Shown here: one piece after another, positions 34,189 through 44,495 of the stretch
Position numbering within the stretch: the stretch's first letter is position 1
How the letters are laid out: every line of letters begins with the position of its first letter
Assembly (NCBI RefSeq): GCF_001941425.1
Contig: NZ_CP009244.1
Span: 1,674,001-1,738,000, forward strand
Direction of reading: 5' to 3'
Origin: Corynebacterium ammoniagenes DSM 20306
Lineage (GTDB): Bacteria; Actinomycetota; Actinomycetes; Mycobacteriales; Mycobacteriaceae
Length of the DNA stretch: 64,000 bases
Notes under the pieces: generated by a model
Database searches by the model: none
Seen by the model: the letters and a program-made list of their open reading frames with translations, nothing else
Told to the model about the DNA's origin: nothing
Translations under genes and position numbers: made by a program

Positions 34189-35973
34189 CTATGATGCGGC
34201 GGGTGAGGAATTGCGAATAACGGCTTTGCCCATGGCGTGTTCAATCAGCTCGCAGAAGCGCTCGCGGCGGTCATGGATGAAAGCGTCAAAGTCTGACTGA
34301 TGCAGGAATTCCGGGTCCAGCTCGTGGGAAGCTAAGACCTGATCGAATTCGGCGTCTTCCATAATCGATTTAGACTGCACGCGCGACAGATAGCGCGCTG
34401 GTGATTGTCCGTCCATAACGACTTCGGTGCGCTTGCCCATGGGTGAATGGTTGAGCACAGATTGCGCAAGGTCAGTATCGACACCGAATTTTTGGCACCA
34501 GTGGTCAGGGAAAATTTGGTGGAAGCCCGTGCCCATCTCAAAGAAGGAGGTGCGGTCAAAGGTGCGCGCGGTGCGCCAATCACGAGCACCGCGGGCCATC
34601 AGCAAGGCATAGAGCGCGTGATAGATGCCGCTTGATTCATCGGCAGTATTGAGCCGAGATTCTTCAAACTGCGCTTCGCGTACGGATTTTGGTTCTTCCT
34701 CGCGAGTGCCCAACACCCACGCCGAGACCTCTTCGACATCGCGCGCTGCGCGCAGCTTGACGGCCTCGGAGCCATAGAGTTCGCCAAAGACACCCGACCA
34801 GAACCAGCGGTTGAGCTTATCCCAAGCTTGCGCACTGGACAGGCACCCTGGGATGGGCGCTAGGCGCGCCAAAATGACCGCGAGTGGAATAATTTGTGCG
34901 GTATACGGGACCTGTTCCAGGCTGAAAATGCAGCGCTGGCGCAAAAACTCCGCGACTTCTTGGAAAGTAATCTGCAGCTTATCTGCGGCAGTGACATATT
35001 CGTCCAAGGTCAGCGTCAAGATATCTTCGCGCTGGCCGCCGACGTGGCCGGAATCTGCGGTGGAATATAAGGAGACCGCGGAGAGAAATTGGGTGCGGCC
35101 AATGCCATCTAAAGCGGGGTATTTACGCAGTGCCTTTTCGCGCTTGGCCCAGTCATCGGCCAAGCGAAAGTTCTCATCTTCCGAGGCAAACACCGCGGTT
35201 ACCAAATCAAAGACATCCATGTCTTTACCCGACCTATTAGCGTGGGCGAAGATGGTGCCCACGCCGGCGCTGGCGGTTTCACGCGACAGGCGAATCATGG
35301 GAACGTCATAACCTGCTAATGGAAAGAGCACGCGGTTATGAAATTCCGCCAGTTCCTCATAGTTCAGGCGCTGTTTTCCATCCTCGGCATCTGCTTCACC
35401 GATATGTGCGGCCATGGACAGGATAATGCGGGTGCCTTCTTCGGACAGCAAGAGGGACACCGGTACGCAGCCGCTTTCGAGGTAAGCCTCTTCCCCATCC
35501 AGTGCGAAATCCAAGCTTGGACCAAAGTGTGAGCACACGTGGTTATCATCGTCGACAGCAAAGACTGCTTCATCGGGCAAGAGGTCTTCGGAGACTGCGC
35601 GGCGAACATCGAGGAAGTAGCGACGCATGACTACTTCCTCACGGAAGTTAGTCGTGCGGATATTGCCGGAGCCACGCAGGCAGTGATACAAGGTGGTAAG
35701 GCGCTGCTCGCCATCGAGAAGCAGCATGCCCGGCTCGTTTTCGGTGACTGGTGCACCGGCCAAGGGACGCGGTTTAAAGCGCATCTTTTCATCGCGGGTA
35801 TCGAGCACCGTTAAGGCGCCCAGTGGATATCCGCGCAGCACGGTCACTAAAAGGGAACGAATATGGTCTTCGTCCCAGGCATAATCTTGCTGGAAGTCCG
35901 GTACTTGGATGTCCCCGCGGTCAATGCGTTTGAACAGATCGACGAGGTCATAGCTTGGCGTAATAAAACCCAT
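34189..35973 (-). CDS. DUF262/DUF1524-type protein (GmrSD-like nuclease candidate)
   Basis: A 594-residue protein. The N-terminal DUF262 domain is clear: IQVPDFQQDYAWDEDHIRSL (about residues 17-36), YPLGALTVLD (about 49) and LLLDGEQRLTTLYHCLRG (about 85). This fold is related to ParB/sulfiredoxin and hydrolyses nucleotides in GmrS-type enzymes. Near residue 480, FHQIFPDHW and then LNHSPMGKRT and SPARYL match the HNH-like DUF1524 nuclease pattern. Fused proteins of this kind form type IV restriction systems against modified DNA, but many remain untested. No methyltransferase or partner gene is nearby. It sits between the lipoprotein and ilvC genes. Confidence 0.8.
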   Translation of the reverse strand: MGFITPSYDLVDLFKRIDRGDIQVPDFQQDYAWDEDHIRSLLVTVLRGYPLGALTVLDTRDEKMRFKPRPLAGAPVTENEPGMLLLDGEQRLTTLYHCLRGSGNIRTTNFREEVVMRRYFLDVRRAVSEDLLPDEAVFAVDDDNHVCSHFGPSLDFALDGEEAYLESGCVPVSLLLSEEGTRIILSMAAHIGEADAEDGKQRLNYEELAEFHNRVLFPLAGYDVPMIRLSRETASAGVGTIFAHANRSGKDMDVFDLVTAVFASEDENFRLADDWAKREKALRKYPALDGIGRTQFLSAVSLYSTADSGHVGGQREDILTLTLDEYVTAADKLQITFQEVAEFLRQRCIFSLEQVPYTAQIIPLAVILARLAPIPGCLSSAQAWDKLNRWFWSGVFGELYGSEAVKLRAARDVEEVSAWVLGTREEEPKSVREAQFEESRLNTADESSGIYHALYALLMARGARDWRTARTFDRTSFFEMGTGFHQIFPDHWCQKFGVDTDLAQSVLNHSPMGKRTEVVMDGQSPARYLSRVQSKSIMEDAEFDQVLASHELDPEFLHQSDFDAFIHDRRERFCELIEHAMGKAVIRNSSPAAS

Positions 35974-36028
35974 GACCTTTAGCCTATACGTCCCGCTGGG
36001 CGTTCGCGGGCAAAGCTAAGGTAGCGAA

Positions 36029-36083
36029 ATAAATAAAGCGGCTATCCCCCCAGCGCACGTTCTTACGTGGAGGATAGCCGCTT
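36029..36083 (-). terminator. Terminator of the ilvBNC operon
   Basis: A perfect 12-bp stem (36036-36047 with 36072-36083), with a further ACG/CGT pairing in the loop, is followed on the minus strand by TTATTTATTT. It lies 62 bases past the ilvC stop. Confidence 0.9.
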
Positions 36084-36145
36084 CTTCAACGCTTCAGTGG
36101 CGCCGCAAAAAAGGGCGCTACCGAATGCTATTGAAGTGTGATGGC

Positions 36146-37210
<1,065 letters not shown>

Positions 37211-37248
37211 TCACCCCACTGTATCACACAGCGGGATAGAGTGTTCAC

Positions 37249-37254
37249 ATTATG
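37249..37254 (-). promoter_or_regulatory. Candidate ilvC-proximal -10 box
   Basis: CATAAT on the minus strand lies 86 bases before the ilvC ATG within the ilvN-ilvC gap. In C. glutamicum an internal ilvC promoter is known, which makes this a reasonable candidate. No matching -35 stands out. Confidence 0.35.
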
Positions 37255-37318
37255 AGATAGTTTCAGAGTCTATGTGGAATTTTTGAGGAGGCTTCCCTTG
37301 TGGGGACTCCCCCCCACT

Positions 37319-37376
37319 CTCCGGCGCGAGCCTTGTGGGCAGCGCCGGAGGTGCCTGAGGCGAAGCCACCTCAGGC
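37319..37376 (-). repeat. Two tandem GC-rich hairpins between ilvN and ilvC
   Basis: The first stem is a perfect CTCCGGCGC/GCGCCGGAG (37319-37327 with 37342-37350). Three bases on, a second perfect stem GCCTGAGG/CCTCAGGC (37353-37360 with 37369-37376) follows. Neither is followed by a T-run on the minus strand, so partial termination, RNA processing or transcript stabilisation are all possible. Confidence 0.6.
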
Positions 37377-37413
37377 GAGGGTAGGCGATTCCGAGCTTTT
37401 CGGAACCGAGTGT

Positions 37414-37935
37414 TTAGAACTTGGTTGGCGCCATGGCCTTAGGTCCGCGGCTCAGCGCCACGTGACCGGACTGAATCAATTCGCGAATACCGAATGGTTC
37501 GAGAACATCGAGCAGCGCGCGCAGTTTTCCTGGCGAACCCGTAGCTTCCACAATGACGGATTCTTGAGCCACGTCCACAACGCGGGCACGGAAGATGTTC
37601 ACGGCGTCCACAACCTGCGGACGGTTGGTATTATCAGCGGCGACTTTGACCAGCATCAGACCGCGAGCAACAGAAGATTCTTCATCTAGCTCGACGACTT
37701 TAATGACAGGCACAATCTTGTTGAGCTGCTTGGTCACCTGCTCAATAACGATCTCGCTGGCGTCGACCACGATGGTAAAGCGGTTGATGCCGCGGGTTTC
37801 CGTGCGAGCCGAGACAATGGATACGAGGTTGTATCCGCGGCGGGTGAACATGCCGGCGACGCGGGAGGTAATACCTTCGACGTCTTCGACCAAGACGGAC
37901 AAAGTATGGCGGGTGACTTCGTGCGGAGCGGGCAT
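37414..37935 (-). CDS. ilvN: Acetolactate synthase, regulatory (small) subunit
   Basis: A 173-residue regulatory subunit of acetohydroxyacid synthase. The N-terminal ACT domain HTLSVLVEDVEGITSRVAGMF (residues 6-26) binds the feedback inhibitor, with the RGYNLVSIVSARTE block following, and the C-terminal half ends RALLDVLEPFGIRELIQSG. It overlaps the ilvB stop by one base (TAATG), so the two subunits are made in a coupled ratio. In C. glutamicum this subunit confers valine, leucine and isoleucine inhibition of the only synthase. Confidence 0.96.
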   Translation of the reverse strand: MPAPHEVTRHTLSVLVEDVEGITSRVAGMFTRRGYNLVSIVSARTETRGINRFTIVVDASEIVIEQVTKQLNKIVPVIKVVELDEESSVARGLMLVKVAADNTNRPQVVDAVNIFRARVVDVAQESVIVEATGSPGKLRALLDVLEPFGIRELIQSGHVALSRGPKAMAPTKF

Positions 37936-39803
37936 TAGTCTTCGGTCTCCTCTACGGTTTCGTGAATTGTCGCCGGTTCTTCAGCAGCTGATTCATTTTC
38001 ATCAAACAGTGGGCGCAGACCAACGGCGTACTGAATTTCTTCATTTGAGGCACCGCCGGAAATCATGGGCCACACCTGGGCGTCTTCGCCGACGATGAAA
38101 TCAATAACCACTGGGCGGTCGTTGATTTCTCGTGCGCGCTGAATCGCTGGCAAAATCTCTTCTTCGGTGGTGACGCGAATGGATTCACAGCCCATGGCTT
38201 CCGAAAGCTTGACGAAGTCCGGGACGTACGCGGATTCTTCACGCAACTTCGTATTAGAGTAGTTGCGCTCATAAAACAGCGTCTGCCACTGACGGACCAT
38301 GCCTAAGTTGCCGTTATTAATAACAGCCACCTTGATGGGGAAACCTTCCAGCGCTGCAGTAGTCAGCTCCTGGTTGGTCATCTGGAAACAGCCATCGCCA
38401 TCGATTGCCCAGACTTCCTTATCTGGCAGCCCTGCTTTGGCACCGAGCGCCGCTGGCACCGCGTAGCCCATGGTGCCCGCGCCACCGGAGTTGATCCAGG
38501 AGCGTGGGTTTTCAAAGTCAATAAACTGCGCGGCCCACATTTGGTGCTGGCCCACACCAGCAACGTAGATGGCATCTGGGCCAATCTCGCGCGAGAGGTG
38601 CTCCAAAATCAGCTGCGGGTTGAGCTTGCCGTCTTCGGTTGGCTCCCAGCCACGTGGGAAACGGTCTTGCAGATCGTTGAGGTAGCCGGTCCACTCTTCA
38701 ATCTCCGGCTTCGGATACTTCGTGGAGTTTTGGTACGTCTTGGTCAGCGCCAAGAGCACCTCACGAGCATCGCCAACAATCGGAATGGCAACTTCGCGGA
38801 TCTTGCCAATTTCGGCTGGGTCCACGTCAGCATGGATAACCTGCGCGTGTGGCGCGAAGGTATCAACATCACCGGTCACGCGGTCATCGAAACGCGCACC
38901 GATGGCGACCAGCAAGTCCGCGCGCTGCATTGCCGCTACGGCCGGAACCGTACCGTGCATACCCGGCATGCCCATGTGCTGCGGGTGTGAATCCGGGAAG
39001 GATCCCAGCGCCATCAATGTGGTGACAACGGGAATGCCGGTGAACTCAGCAAACTCCAACAGCTCGCGGGAGGCATCTGCCTTGACCACGCCGCCGCCGA
39101 CATAAAGAACTGGACGCGCGGCCTCAGAAATCATCTTCACCGCCGCCGAAATTTGGCGGTTGTGCGGATTGGTCGTTGGCTTATAACCCGGCATGTAGAA
39201 CTTGACCGGGAAGGAATACTCCATCGTGGCGTTTTGAATATCCTTCGGGATATCCACCAGGACAGGTCCGGGACGGCCGGTTGATGCCAGGTGGAATGCC
39301 GAAGCAATAGCCTCAGGGATCTTATTAGGATCGGTAACAATGAAGTTGTGCTTGGTAATTGGCATGGTCACACCGCGGATATCTGCTTCCTGGAAAGCAT
39401 CAGTACCCAAAAGGCTGGAACCGACCTGGCCAGTAATGGCCACGATAGGCACCGAGTCCAAGTTGGCATCTGCAATCGGCGTCACCAGGTTGGTGGCACC
39501 AGGGCCGGACGTGGCAATACACACGCCCACCTTGCCGGTTGCCACTGCGTAGCCTTCAGCCGCATGCCCTGCGCCCTGTTCGTGCCGGGTGAGCACGTGG
39601 CGAAGGGTTTCGGAACGGTTTAGCGCATCATACAAAGGCAGCACGGCGCCGCCAGGGATGCCGAAGACTAGGTCAGTGCCTAGATCTTCAAGGGTGCGGA
39701 CAATAGCTTGAGCACCTGTCATTCGCTCCGGGCCTTTTGGTCCTGGCTTTGCGCCAGTAGAAGAGGCCACCGAAGCCGGAGAGGGCGTTGTGGAAGCTGC
39801 CAC
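37935..39803 (-). CDS. ilvB: Acetolactate synthase, catalytic (large) subunit
   Basis: A 622-residue thiamine-diphosphate enzyme condensing two pyruvates, or pyruvate and 2-oxobutyrate, in branched-chain amino acid synthesis. Landmarks: [16 protein letters not shown] with the catalytic Glu in [14 protein letters not shown] (about residue 75), FAD region [10 protein letters not shown] (about 245), and the thiamine/Mg motif [16 protein letters not shown] (about 480). The start is GTG at 39803 with AAGGAG about 10 bases upstream. Expression is attenuated through a leader peptide (see 40014-40064). It is the first gene of ilvB-ilvN-ilvC. Confidence 0.97.
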   Translation of the reverse strand: MAASTTPSPASVASSTGAKPGPKGPERMTGAQAIVRTLEDLGTDLVFGIPGGAVLPLYDALNRSETLRHVLTRHEQGAGHAAEGYAVATGKVGVCIATSGPGATNLVTPIADANLDSVPIVAITGQVGSSLLGTDAFQEADIRGVTMPITKHNFIVTDPNKIPEAIASAFHLASTGRPGPVLVDIPKDIQNATMEYSFPVKFYMPGYKPTTNPHNRQISAAVKMISEAARPVLYVGGGVVKADASRELLEFAEFTGIPVVTTLMALGSFPDSHPQHMGMPGMHGTVPAVAAMQRADLLVAIGARFDDRVTGDVDTFAPHAQVIHADVDPAEIGKIREVAIPIVGDAREVLLALTKTYQNSTKYPKPEIEEWTGYLNDLQDRFPRGWEPTEDGKLNPQLILEHLSREIGPDAIYVAGVGQHQMWAAQFIDFENPRSWINSGGAGTMGYAVPAALGAKAGLPDKEVWAIDGDGCFQMTNQELTTAALEGFPIKVAVINNGNLGMVRQWQTLFYERNYSNTKLREESAYVPDFVKLSEAMGCESIRVTTEEEILPAIQRAREINDRPVVIDFIVGEDAQVWPMISGGASNEEIQYAVGLRPLFDENESAAEEPATIHETVEETED

Positions 39804-39948
39804 GGTGGAAATGCTCCTTAGGTCATGTACTTCATGAATTGATTATTCAATTAAACACTTTCTTCACCTGGCCCCGTGCGGATAAACGGGAGGCGAGCAA
39901 GTACAGATCATCAATCAGCTAAGGGTGGGCCGACCTTTAAATGAACAA

Positions 39949-39986
39949 TGCCCCCGACTCAACTCGGGTGGGAGTTGGCGAGGGCA
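39949..39986 (-). terminator. Attenuator hairpin in the ilvB leader
   Basis: About 13 pairs in two blocks (TGCCCCCG with CGAGGGCA, one mismatch; CAACTC with GAGTTG) enclose GGGTGG, followed by TTGTTCATTT on the minus strand. It lies 27 bases past the leader-peptide stop and 145 bases before ilvB, where an attenuator is expected. An anti-terminator would have to pair the region just after the leader stop; I did not resolve it. Confidence 0.65.
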
Positions 39987-40013
39987 CTTGCTTTTCAACG
40001 ACTTCAACGGCCG

Positions 40014-40064
40014 CTACGGCAAGTGCCGTGCTGCTACTACCACCTGAAGTCGAATAATGATCAT
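40014..40064 (-). CDS. ilvBNC leader peptide
   Basis: A 16-codon frame encodes MIIIRLQVVVAARHLP: three Ile, three Val and two Leu in sixteen residues. It closely resembles the 15-residue leader of C. glutamicum ilvBNC (MTIIRLVVVTARRLP, as I recall). Scarcity of charged branched-chain tRNAs would stall ribosomes on it and prevent formation of the downstream terminator hairpin. There is no ribosome-binding site. The -10 box ends 7 bases before the ATG, so the mRNA appears leaderless, as reported for C. glutamicum. Confidence 0.88.
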   Translation of the reverse strand: MIIIRLQVVVAARHLP

Positions 40065-40071
40065 GAACTAC

Positions 40072-40099
40072 ATCATACACACTGATTTCTCTCAGTCCA
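40072..40099 (-). promoter_or_regulatory. ilvB operon promoter
   Basis: TATGAT (40072-40077) serves as -10 and TGGACT (40094-40099) as a weak -35, with 16 bases between. The expected transcription start coincides with the A of the leader-peptide ATG at 40064. Confidence 0.65.
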
Positions 40100-40217
40100 G
40101 TTAACACCCCCACTGTGTGAGAAATCTATCCCATCAAGCGGAATCACGCTGCACTTTCGTGTTGCGGCCGCGTCGATAATTAACCCCTAGGAATAAAACT
40201 AATTAGCATTGGTACCC
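40100..40217. other. Upstream part of the ilvB / PH-domain gene gap
   Basis: Together with 39804-40099 this makes a 414-base divergent gap. The left two thirds are the ilvB leader and promoter listed above. This right part must hold the promoter of the PH-domain gene; I see CGATAATTAACCCC and AATAAAACTAATTAGC as AT-rich candidates, but no clear motif. Confidence 0.4.
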
Positions 40218-40895
40218 ATGACCGATCCCGTGCCTGCTGATAATTCTGCCGACAACGCTGAGAACACCTCTTCCGCCAATCCTGCCGCGACCGATGCCGC
40301 TACCACCATTGCGGCACCCAGCGGCAAGACCCAAGACTTCGTGCCGGAGCGCACCCACGTATTTGCCATCGCCATTATGGCCATGGTGTGCGTGATTATG
40401 GCCGGCTGGAGTCCGCTACTTTTGGGATGGACAGTATTAATCCCACTGCTGTGGATTTACTGGGTTCTACGCTCCAAGACCACCGTGGGCGATAACGGCA
40501 TTGCCATTCGCTACGCCTTTCGCGGCGGGCAAAACATCTCCTGGGACGATTTCGAAGGCATTGGCTTCCAGCGCTCCAAAGCATTCGCGAGCACCAAGTC
40601 TGGCGCCAAGCACGTACTGCCCGGGGTTACTTTCAACTCGTTGCCAGAGCTTTTCGACGCCTCCCGCGGCCGCATCCCCGACGCCTTGAGTGAAGGTAAG
40701 GCCGCAGCCGATGAAAAGGTTGTTATTGTCCACCGCGACGGCCAGCAAATCCTCATGGATAAGGAAGAGTTCGCGCAATACCAAGCTGCCCAAAAAGCAC
40801 AAGATGTCTCACAGAATGGAAACAACAATCCACCCCATGAGACACCCCCGTCCACGGAGCGGACTAAAAATCGCCGCAACGACGGAGTAGAGTAA
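40218..40895 (+). CDS. PH-domain membrane protein (Cfp6-like)
   Basis: A 225-residue protein. It has an Ala/Thr/Asn-rich N-terminal 40 residues, two hydrophobic segments (about 50-85: VFAIAIMAMVCVIMAGW, LLLGWTVLIPLLWIYWVL), then a bacterial PH-like domain (TTVGDNGIAIRYAFRGGQNISWDDFEGIGF) of the type found in the mycobacterial Cfp6 protein antigen, and a hydrophilic Gln/Asn-rich tail. The role is unknown; such proteins are membrane-associated. The ATG at 40218 is preferred. It sits between the divergent ilvB leader and ilvD, a position conserved in corynebacteria as far as I recall. Confidence 0.78.
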   Translation: MTDPVPADNSADNAENTSSANPAATDAATTIAAPSGKTQDFVPERTHVFAIAIMAMVCVIMAGWSPLLLGWTVLIPLLWIYWVLRSKTTVGDNGIAIRYAFRGGQNISWDDFEGIGFQRSKAFASTKSGAKHVLPGVTFNSLPELFDASRGRIPDALSEGKAAADEKVVIVHRDGQQILMDKEEFAQYQAAQKAQDVSQNGNNNPPHETPPSTERTKNRRNDGVE

Positions 40896-40990
40896 AGAAT
40901 CTACCGATGCTGCGGCAAGCACACCCCCTTTCACCCAGCATCCATTAACGGCCCAAGGCAGTGATGGGAATCATTTCCTCTCACTAAGCG

Positions 40991-41016
40991 TTGATCACGC
41001 TATACCGCCTTATAAT
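40991..41016 (+). promoter_or_regulatory. ilvD promoter
   Basis: A perfect TATAAT (41011-41016) lies 31 bases before the ilvD ATG. TTGATC at 40991 is a possible -35, with a short 14-base spacer. AGGA at 41034 is the ribosome-binding site. Confidence 0.6.
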
Positions 41017-41046
41017 CCCCATCTTTGATTTTTAGGATCTTTTTAC

Positions 41047-42900
41047 ATGTTTCCTCTGCGCTCTAAAGTAACCACCGTTGGCCGTCAAGCTGCTGGTGCT
41101 CGCGCGCTCTGGCGCGCCACCGGCACCAAGGAAAATGACTTTGGCAAGCCCATTGTCGCGATCGCCAACTCGTATACCCAGTTCGTTCCCGGCCACGTCC
41201 ACCTGAAAAATGTCGGTGACATCGTTGCCGACGCTATTCGCGAAGCTGGCGGCGTACCGAAGGAATTCAACACCATTGCCGTCGATGACGGCATCGCCAT
41301 GGGCCACAGCGGCATGCTCTACTCCCTGCCTTCCCGTGAGATCATTACCGACTCCGTGGAGTACATGGTCAATGCCCACACCGCTGATGCGCTGGTGTGT
41401 ATCTCCAACTGTGACAAGATCACCCCGGGCATGCTCAACGCAGCTCTGCGCTTGAACATCCCTACCATCTTCGTCTCTGGCGGCCCGATGGAAGCGGGCA
41501 AGGCAGTCGTTGTCGACGGCGTTGCTAAGGCTCCAACGGACCTGATCACGGCCATCACTGCATCGGCTAGCGATGAAGTCGATGATGAAGGCCTGCGCGC
41601 AGTTGAAGAATCTGCATGTCCTACCTGTGGTTCCTGCTCGGGTATGTTTACCGCAAACTCCATGAACTGCTTGACCGAAGCACTCGGCCTGGCGCTGCCT
41701 GGCAACGGCACCACCTTGGCTACCCACGCTTTCCGTCGTCGTTTGTTTGAGCAGGCTGGTGCCACCGTCGTGGACCTGTGCCGCCGCTACTACGGTGAAG
41801 AAGACGAGTCGGTTCTGCCTCGCAATATCGCCAACAAGGATGCTTTCTACAACGCCATGGCACTGGATATGGCCATGGGCGGATCCACCAACACCATCTT
41901 GCACACCCTGGCGGCAGCACAAGAAGGCGCTGTTGATTTCACCCTGCAAGATATCGAGGAAGTCTCCGACGCTGTTCCTTGCTTGTCCAAGGTTGCACCC
42001 AACGGTGTCTGGCACATTGAAGATGTCCACCGCGCCGGTGGTATCCCCGCCATCTTGGGCGAGCTGCGCCGCTCTGGCCATTTGAAGATGAATGTCCACA
42101 CCGCGCTGTACAAAGACGCAAACGACTGGTTGGACGACTGGGATATCCGCGGCGGCAAGGAACTGGAAGAAGCCCGCAACTTGTACCTGGCAGCCCCAGG
42201 TGGCGTGCGCACCACCGAGCCATTTTCCACCGAAAACGTCTGGGAGTCCTTGGACACCGACCAAGAAAATGGCTGCATCCACTCCGCGGAGTTCTCCTAC
42301 TCCGACCAAGGTGGTCTGGTTGTCCTGCGCGGCAACTTGGCACCTAATGGCGCCATCATCAAGGCTGCCGGCGTGGAAGAAGAACTGTGGCACTTCCAAG
42401 GACCGGCCCGCGTGGTCGAGTCCCAGGAAGAAGCAGTCTCCATCATCTTGAAGCGCGAAGTCCAGCCGGGCGATGTCATCGTCATCCGCTACGAGGGCCC
42501 TGCTGGTGGCCCTGGCATGCAAGAGATGCTGCACCCAACGTCCTTCTTGAAGGGCTCCGGCCTGGGCAAGGCATGTGCCTTGATCACTGATGGCCGTTTC
42601 TCCGGTGGTACTTCTGGGCTGTCTATCGGCCACATCTCGCCGGAGGCTGCACACGGCGGTGTTATCGGCTTGGTCGAAAACGGCGACCCCATCACCATCG
42701 ACGTGCGCAAGCGTGAGCTGAGCCTGGATATCGATGAAGATGAACTAGAGCGTCGTCGCGCAGAGCAAGAACGTCGCGAAAAGCCATGGACTCCGGTCAA
42801 CCGTGACCGTCCAGTCACCAAGGCCTTGCGCGCATACGCCAACATGGCAACCTCCGCTGATATGGGCGCGGTTCGTATCGTGGATGGCCACTTGGCTTAA
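41047..42900 (+). CDS. ilvD: Dihydroxy-acid dehydratase
   Basis: A 617-residue iron-sulfur dehydratase, the step after ilvC in valine and isoleucine synthesis. Cluster and metal residues are visible in CDKITPGML (about residue 121, first Cys), [19 protein letters not shown] (about 193) and [14 protein letters not shown] (about 518). [12 protein letters not shown] (about 482) is the conserved C-terminal block. The protein starts directly with the conserved [24 protein letters not shown] stretch, so the start is firm. It is a single gene with its own promoter, separated from ilvBNC only by the PH-domain gene. Confidence 0.97.
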   Translation: MFPLRSKVTTVGRQAAGARALWRATGTKENDFGKPIVAIANSYTQFVPGHVHLKNVGDIVADAIREAGGVPKEFNTIAVDDGIAMGHSGMLYSLPSREIITDSVEYMVNAHTADALVCISNCDKITPGMLNAALRLNIPTIFVSGGPMEAGKAVVVDGVAKAPTDLITAITASASDEVDDEGLRAVEESACPTCGSCSGMFTANSMNCLTEALGLALPGNGTTLATHAFRRRLFEQAGATVVDLCRRYYGEEDESVLPRNIANKDAFYNAMALDMAMGGSTNTILHTLAAAQEGAVDFTLQDIEEVSDAVPCLSKVAPNGVWHIEDVHRAGGIPAILGELRRSGHLKMNVHTALYKDANDWLDDWDIRGGKELEEARNLYLAAPGGVRTTEPFSTENVWESLDTDQENGCIHSAEFSYSDQGGLVVLRGNLAPNGAIIKAAGVEEELWHFQGPARVVESQEEAVSIILKREVQPGDVIVIRYEGPAGGPGMQEMLHPTSFLKGSGLGKACALITDGRFSGGTSGLSIGHISPEAAHGGVIGLVENGDPITIDVRKRELSLDIDEDELERRRAEQERREKPWTPVNRDRPVTKALRAYANMATSADMGAVRIVDGHLA

Positions 42901-42955
42901 CAGCCCCACGGGGTTGCAGGAGTTCTCTAAGCGAGGACTTCACCACATTTAGTTC

Positions 42956-42999
42956 TAGGCGGTGGGTCAGTATTTACCGAAGTACTGACCCACCGCCTA
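42956..42999. repeat. 17-bp perfect inverted repeat between ilvD and the GT87 gene
   Basis: Arms 42956-42972 and 42983-42999 are perfectly complementary, with a 10-base loop. There is no T-run after it in either direction; the right arm runs directly into the -10-like TAATAT (42998-43003) of the next gene. It may be the ilvD terminator, an operator over the next promoter, or both. Confidence 0.7.
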
Positions 43000-43011
43000 A
43001 TATTGTGCCCT

Positions 43012-44382
43012 GTGACTACTTCGCCGAATACAGATTCCACACCACCTGCCGCGGGTGATACTCCCCGAGCGGCTAGCGCCACACCCTTCTTCTCGCCGGC
43101 AATCGCGGGCATCATCGGGGTGGTGGGCGTAATCATCGCCACGGTAACCACGGCGATTCAGGTGATGTTGACGGACTTTCCCATCGACATGATCATCTAC
43201 CGCGAAGGCGTTAAAGCCTTCATGGCAGGCGATGAAGTCTATTCCGTGCCCATGATGGCCGGCGATATCGCGCTGCCCTTTCTCTACCCGCCCTTTGGCG
43301 CGCTGGTGATGGTGCCGCTGGCCGGTGATTGGTTTAGCGACGCCATGGCCGGAGACATCATGATCATCTTGTCCAACCTGCTCATTGGACTCATCCTTCT
43401 CATGCTCGCCTTTGCGCTAAACCGGCAGCGTGCCACTCGCTTTGCAAGCAGCGATGTCATCGCCGTAACGGCACTGATCTGGGGCATCGTTTTAATCTTT
43501 GAGCCCGTGCGCTTAAATAATGGCTTCGCGCAGATCAACATCATCCTCATGGTGCTGGTGGCACTCGATCTCATCCCGCGCAAACGCTGGAAGTGGCTGC
43601 CTCAAGGTTGGTTGATTGGCGTGGCTGCGGCCATCAAGATCACTCCCCTGGCCATGCTGCTGTATTTCCTGCTGCGCAAAGAAATCAAACCGATTATCAC
43701 CGCTGGTATCTCCGCTATCGTCGCCACCGGTATCGCCGCGGCTGTGCGCTGGGATGTGGCCTGGGAATACTTCACCGTTAATCTGCTGTCTATGGGCACC
43801 GGCGGTGAATTCGGAGTACAGACCGCGTATCAATCCAATAGCTCCATCAAGGGCTTTTTAGAGCGTCTCTACGACTCCGAAGATGCCATGAACGCTGCGG
43901 GCACGATTACCAATATTATCTGGCTGTGCCTGGCAATTATCACCGTCGTTCTGGGCGGCTGGCTCATGCTGGCGCTCATGCGCCGGGGATTAGACATCGA
44001 AGCGTGGATGATCAACGCTCTGATCATGTTGCTGATTTCTCCAGTGAGCTGGTCGCACCACTGGATTTGGCTCGCGATTGTAATTCCTGTCTTGCTCTAC
44101 CGCGCCCTGACCTGGCGCAAGCTTTCCTGGGTCTCTGGCATCATGCTCTCCATTTTGGGCCTGTGGGCACTACTAGTCTTGACCATCCCACCGAAGTGGT
44201 ACTGGGGCGATGGCATCAACGTCTGGGAGCAAGAACTGGTCTTTAAATTCGTCATGAGCGACTTTGTCTGGTTCGCGATTGCCACGATGGTCATCACCGC
44301 TATCATGCTGCGCTTTGTGCCTCCGACGGCGCCAGCACAGCACGATGAGGCCTTGGCTGCACCCATGGAGCCGCAGCGATAG
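43012..44382 (+). CDS. GT87 family membrane mannosyltransferase (DUF2029, PimE-like)
   Basis: A 456-residue polytopic protein with about ten to twelve membrane segments. It matches the GT87 polyprenyl-phosphate-mannose-dependent transferases of mycolata: FPIDMIIYREGVKAF with the catalytic-type Asp in the first extracytoplasmic loop (about residue 52), FLYPPFGALVMVPLA (about 85), NNGFAQINIILMVL (about 168), SSIKGF (about 277) and ISPVSWSHHWIW (about 340). Such enzymes add mannose to phosphatidylinositol mannosides or lipomannan outside the membrane. The start is GTG at 43012. The -10-like TAATAT ends 8 bases before it and there is no ribosome-binding site, so the mRNA is probably leaderless. 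Confidence 0.82.
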   Translation: MTTSPNTDSTPPAAGDTPRAASATPFFSPAIAGIIGVVGVIIATVTTAIQVMLTDFPIDMIIYREGVKAFMAGDEVYSVPMMAGDIALPFLYPPFGALVMVPLAGDWFSDAMAGDIMIILSNLLIGLILLMLAFALNRQRATRFASSDVIAVTALIWGIVLIFEPVRLNNGFAQINIILMVLVALDLIPRKRWKWLPQGWLIGVAAAIKITPLAMLLYFLLRKEIKPIITAGISAIVATGIAAAVRWDVAWEYFTVNLLSMGTGGEFGVQTAYQSNSSIKGFLERLYDSEDAMNAAGTITNIIWLCLAIITVVLGGWLMLALMRRGLDIEAWMINALIMLLISPVSWSHHWIWLAIVIPVLLYRALTWRKLSWVSGIMLSILGLWALLVLTIPPKWYWGDGINVWEQELVFKFVMSDFVWFAIATMVITAIMLRFVPPTAPAQHDEALAAPMEPQR

Positions 44383-44429
44383 GCATCGACAAGCTAGCGG
44401 CGATAACTTCGATCGCCATGTGATACATA

Positions 44430-44478
44430 AAAGCGCGCCCCGCGAATTCCTTTTCTCAGGTTTCGCGGGGCGCGCTTT
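44430..44478. terminator. Strong bidirectional terminator
   Basis: A perfect 17-bp GC-rich stem (44430-44446 with 44462-44478), beginning with AAA and ending with TTT, lies between the convergent GT87 and DoxX-domain genes. The loop itself contains TTTTC. Confidence 0.9.
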
Positions 44479-44495
44479 GTGCTAGTGCGTCAAGA

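Noticed and set aside
41032..42654. 540-codon minus-strand open frame opposite ilvD
   Set aside because: ilvD on the plus strand is certain. The antisense frame is a by-product of its GC-rich codon use and shows no recognisable domain.
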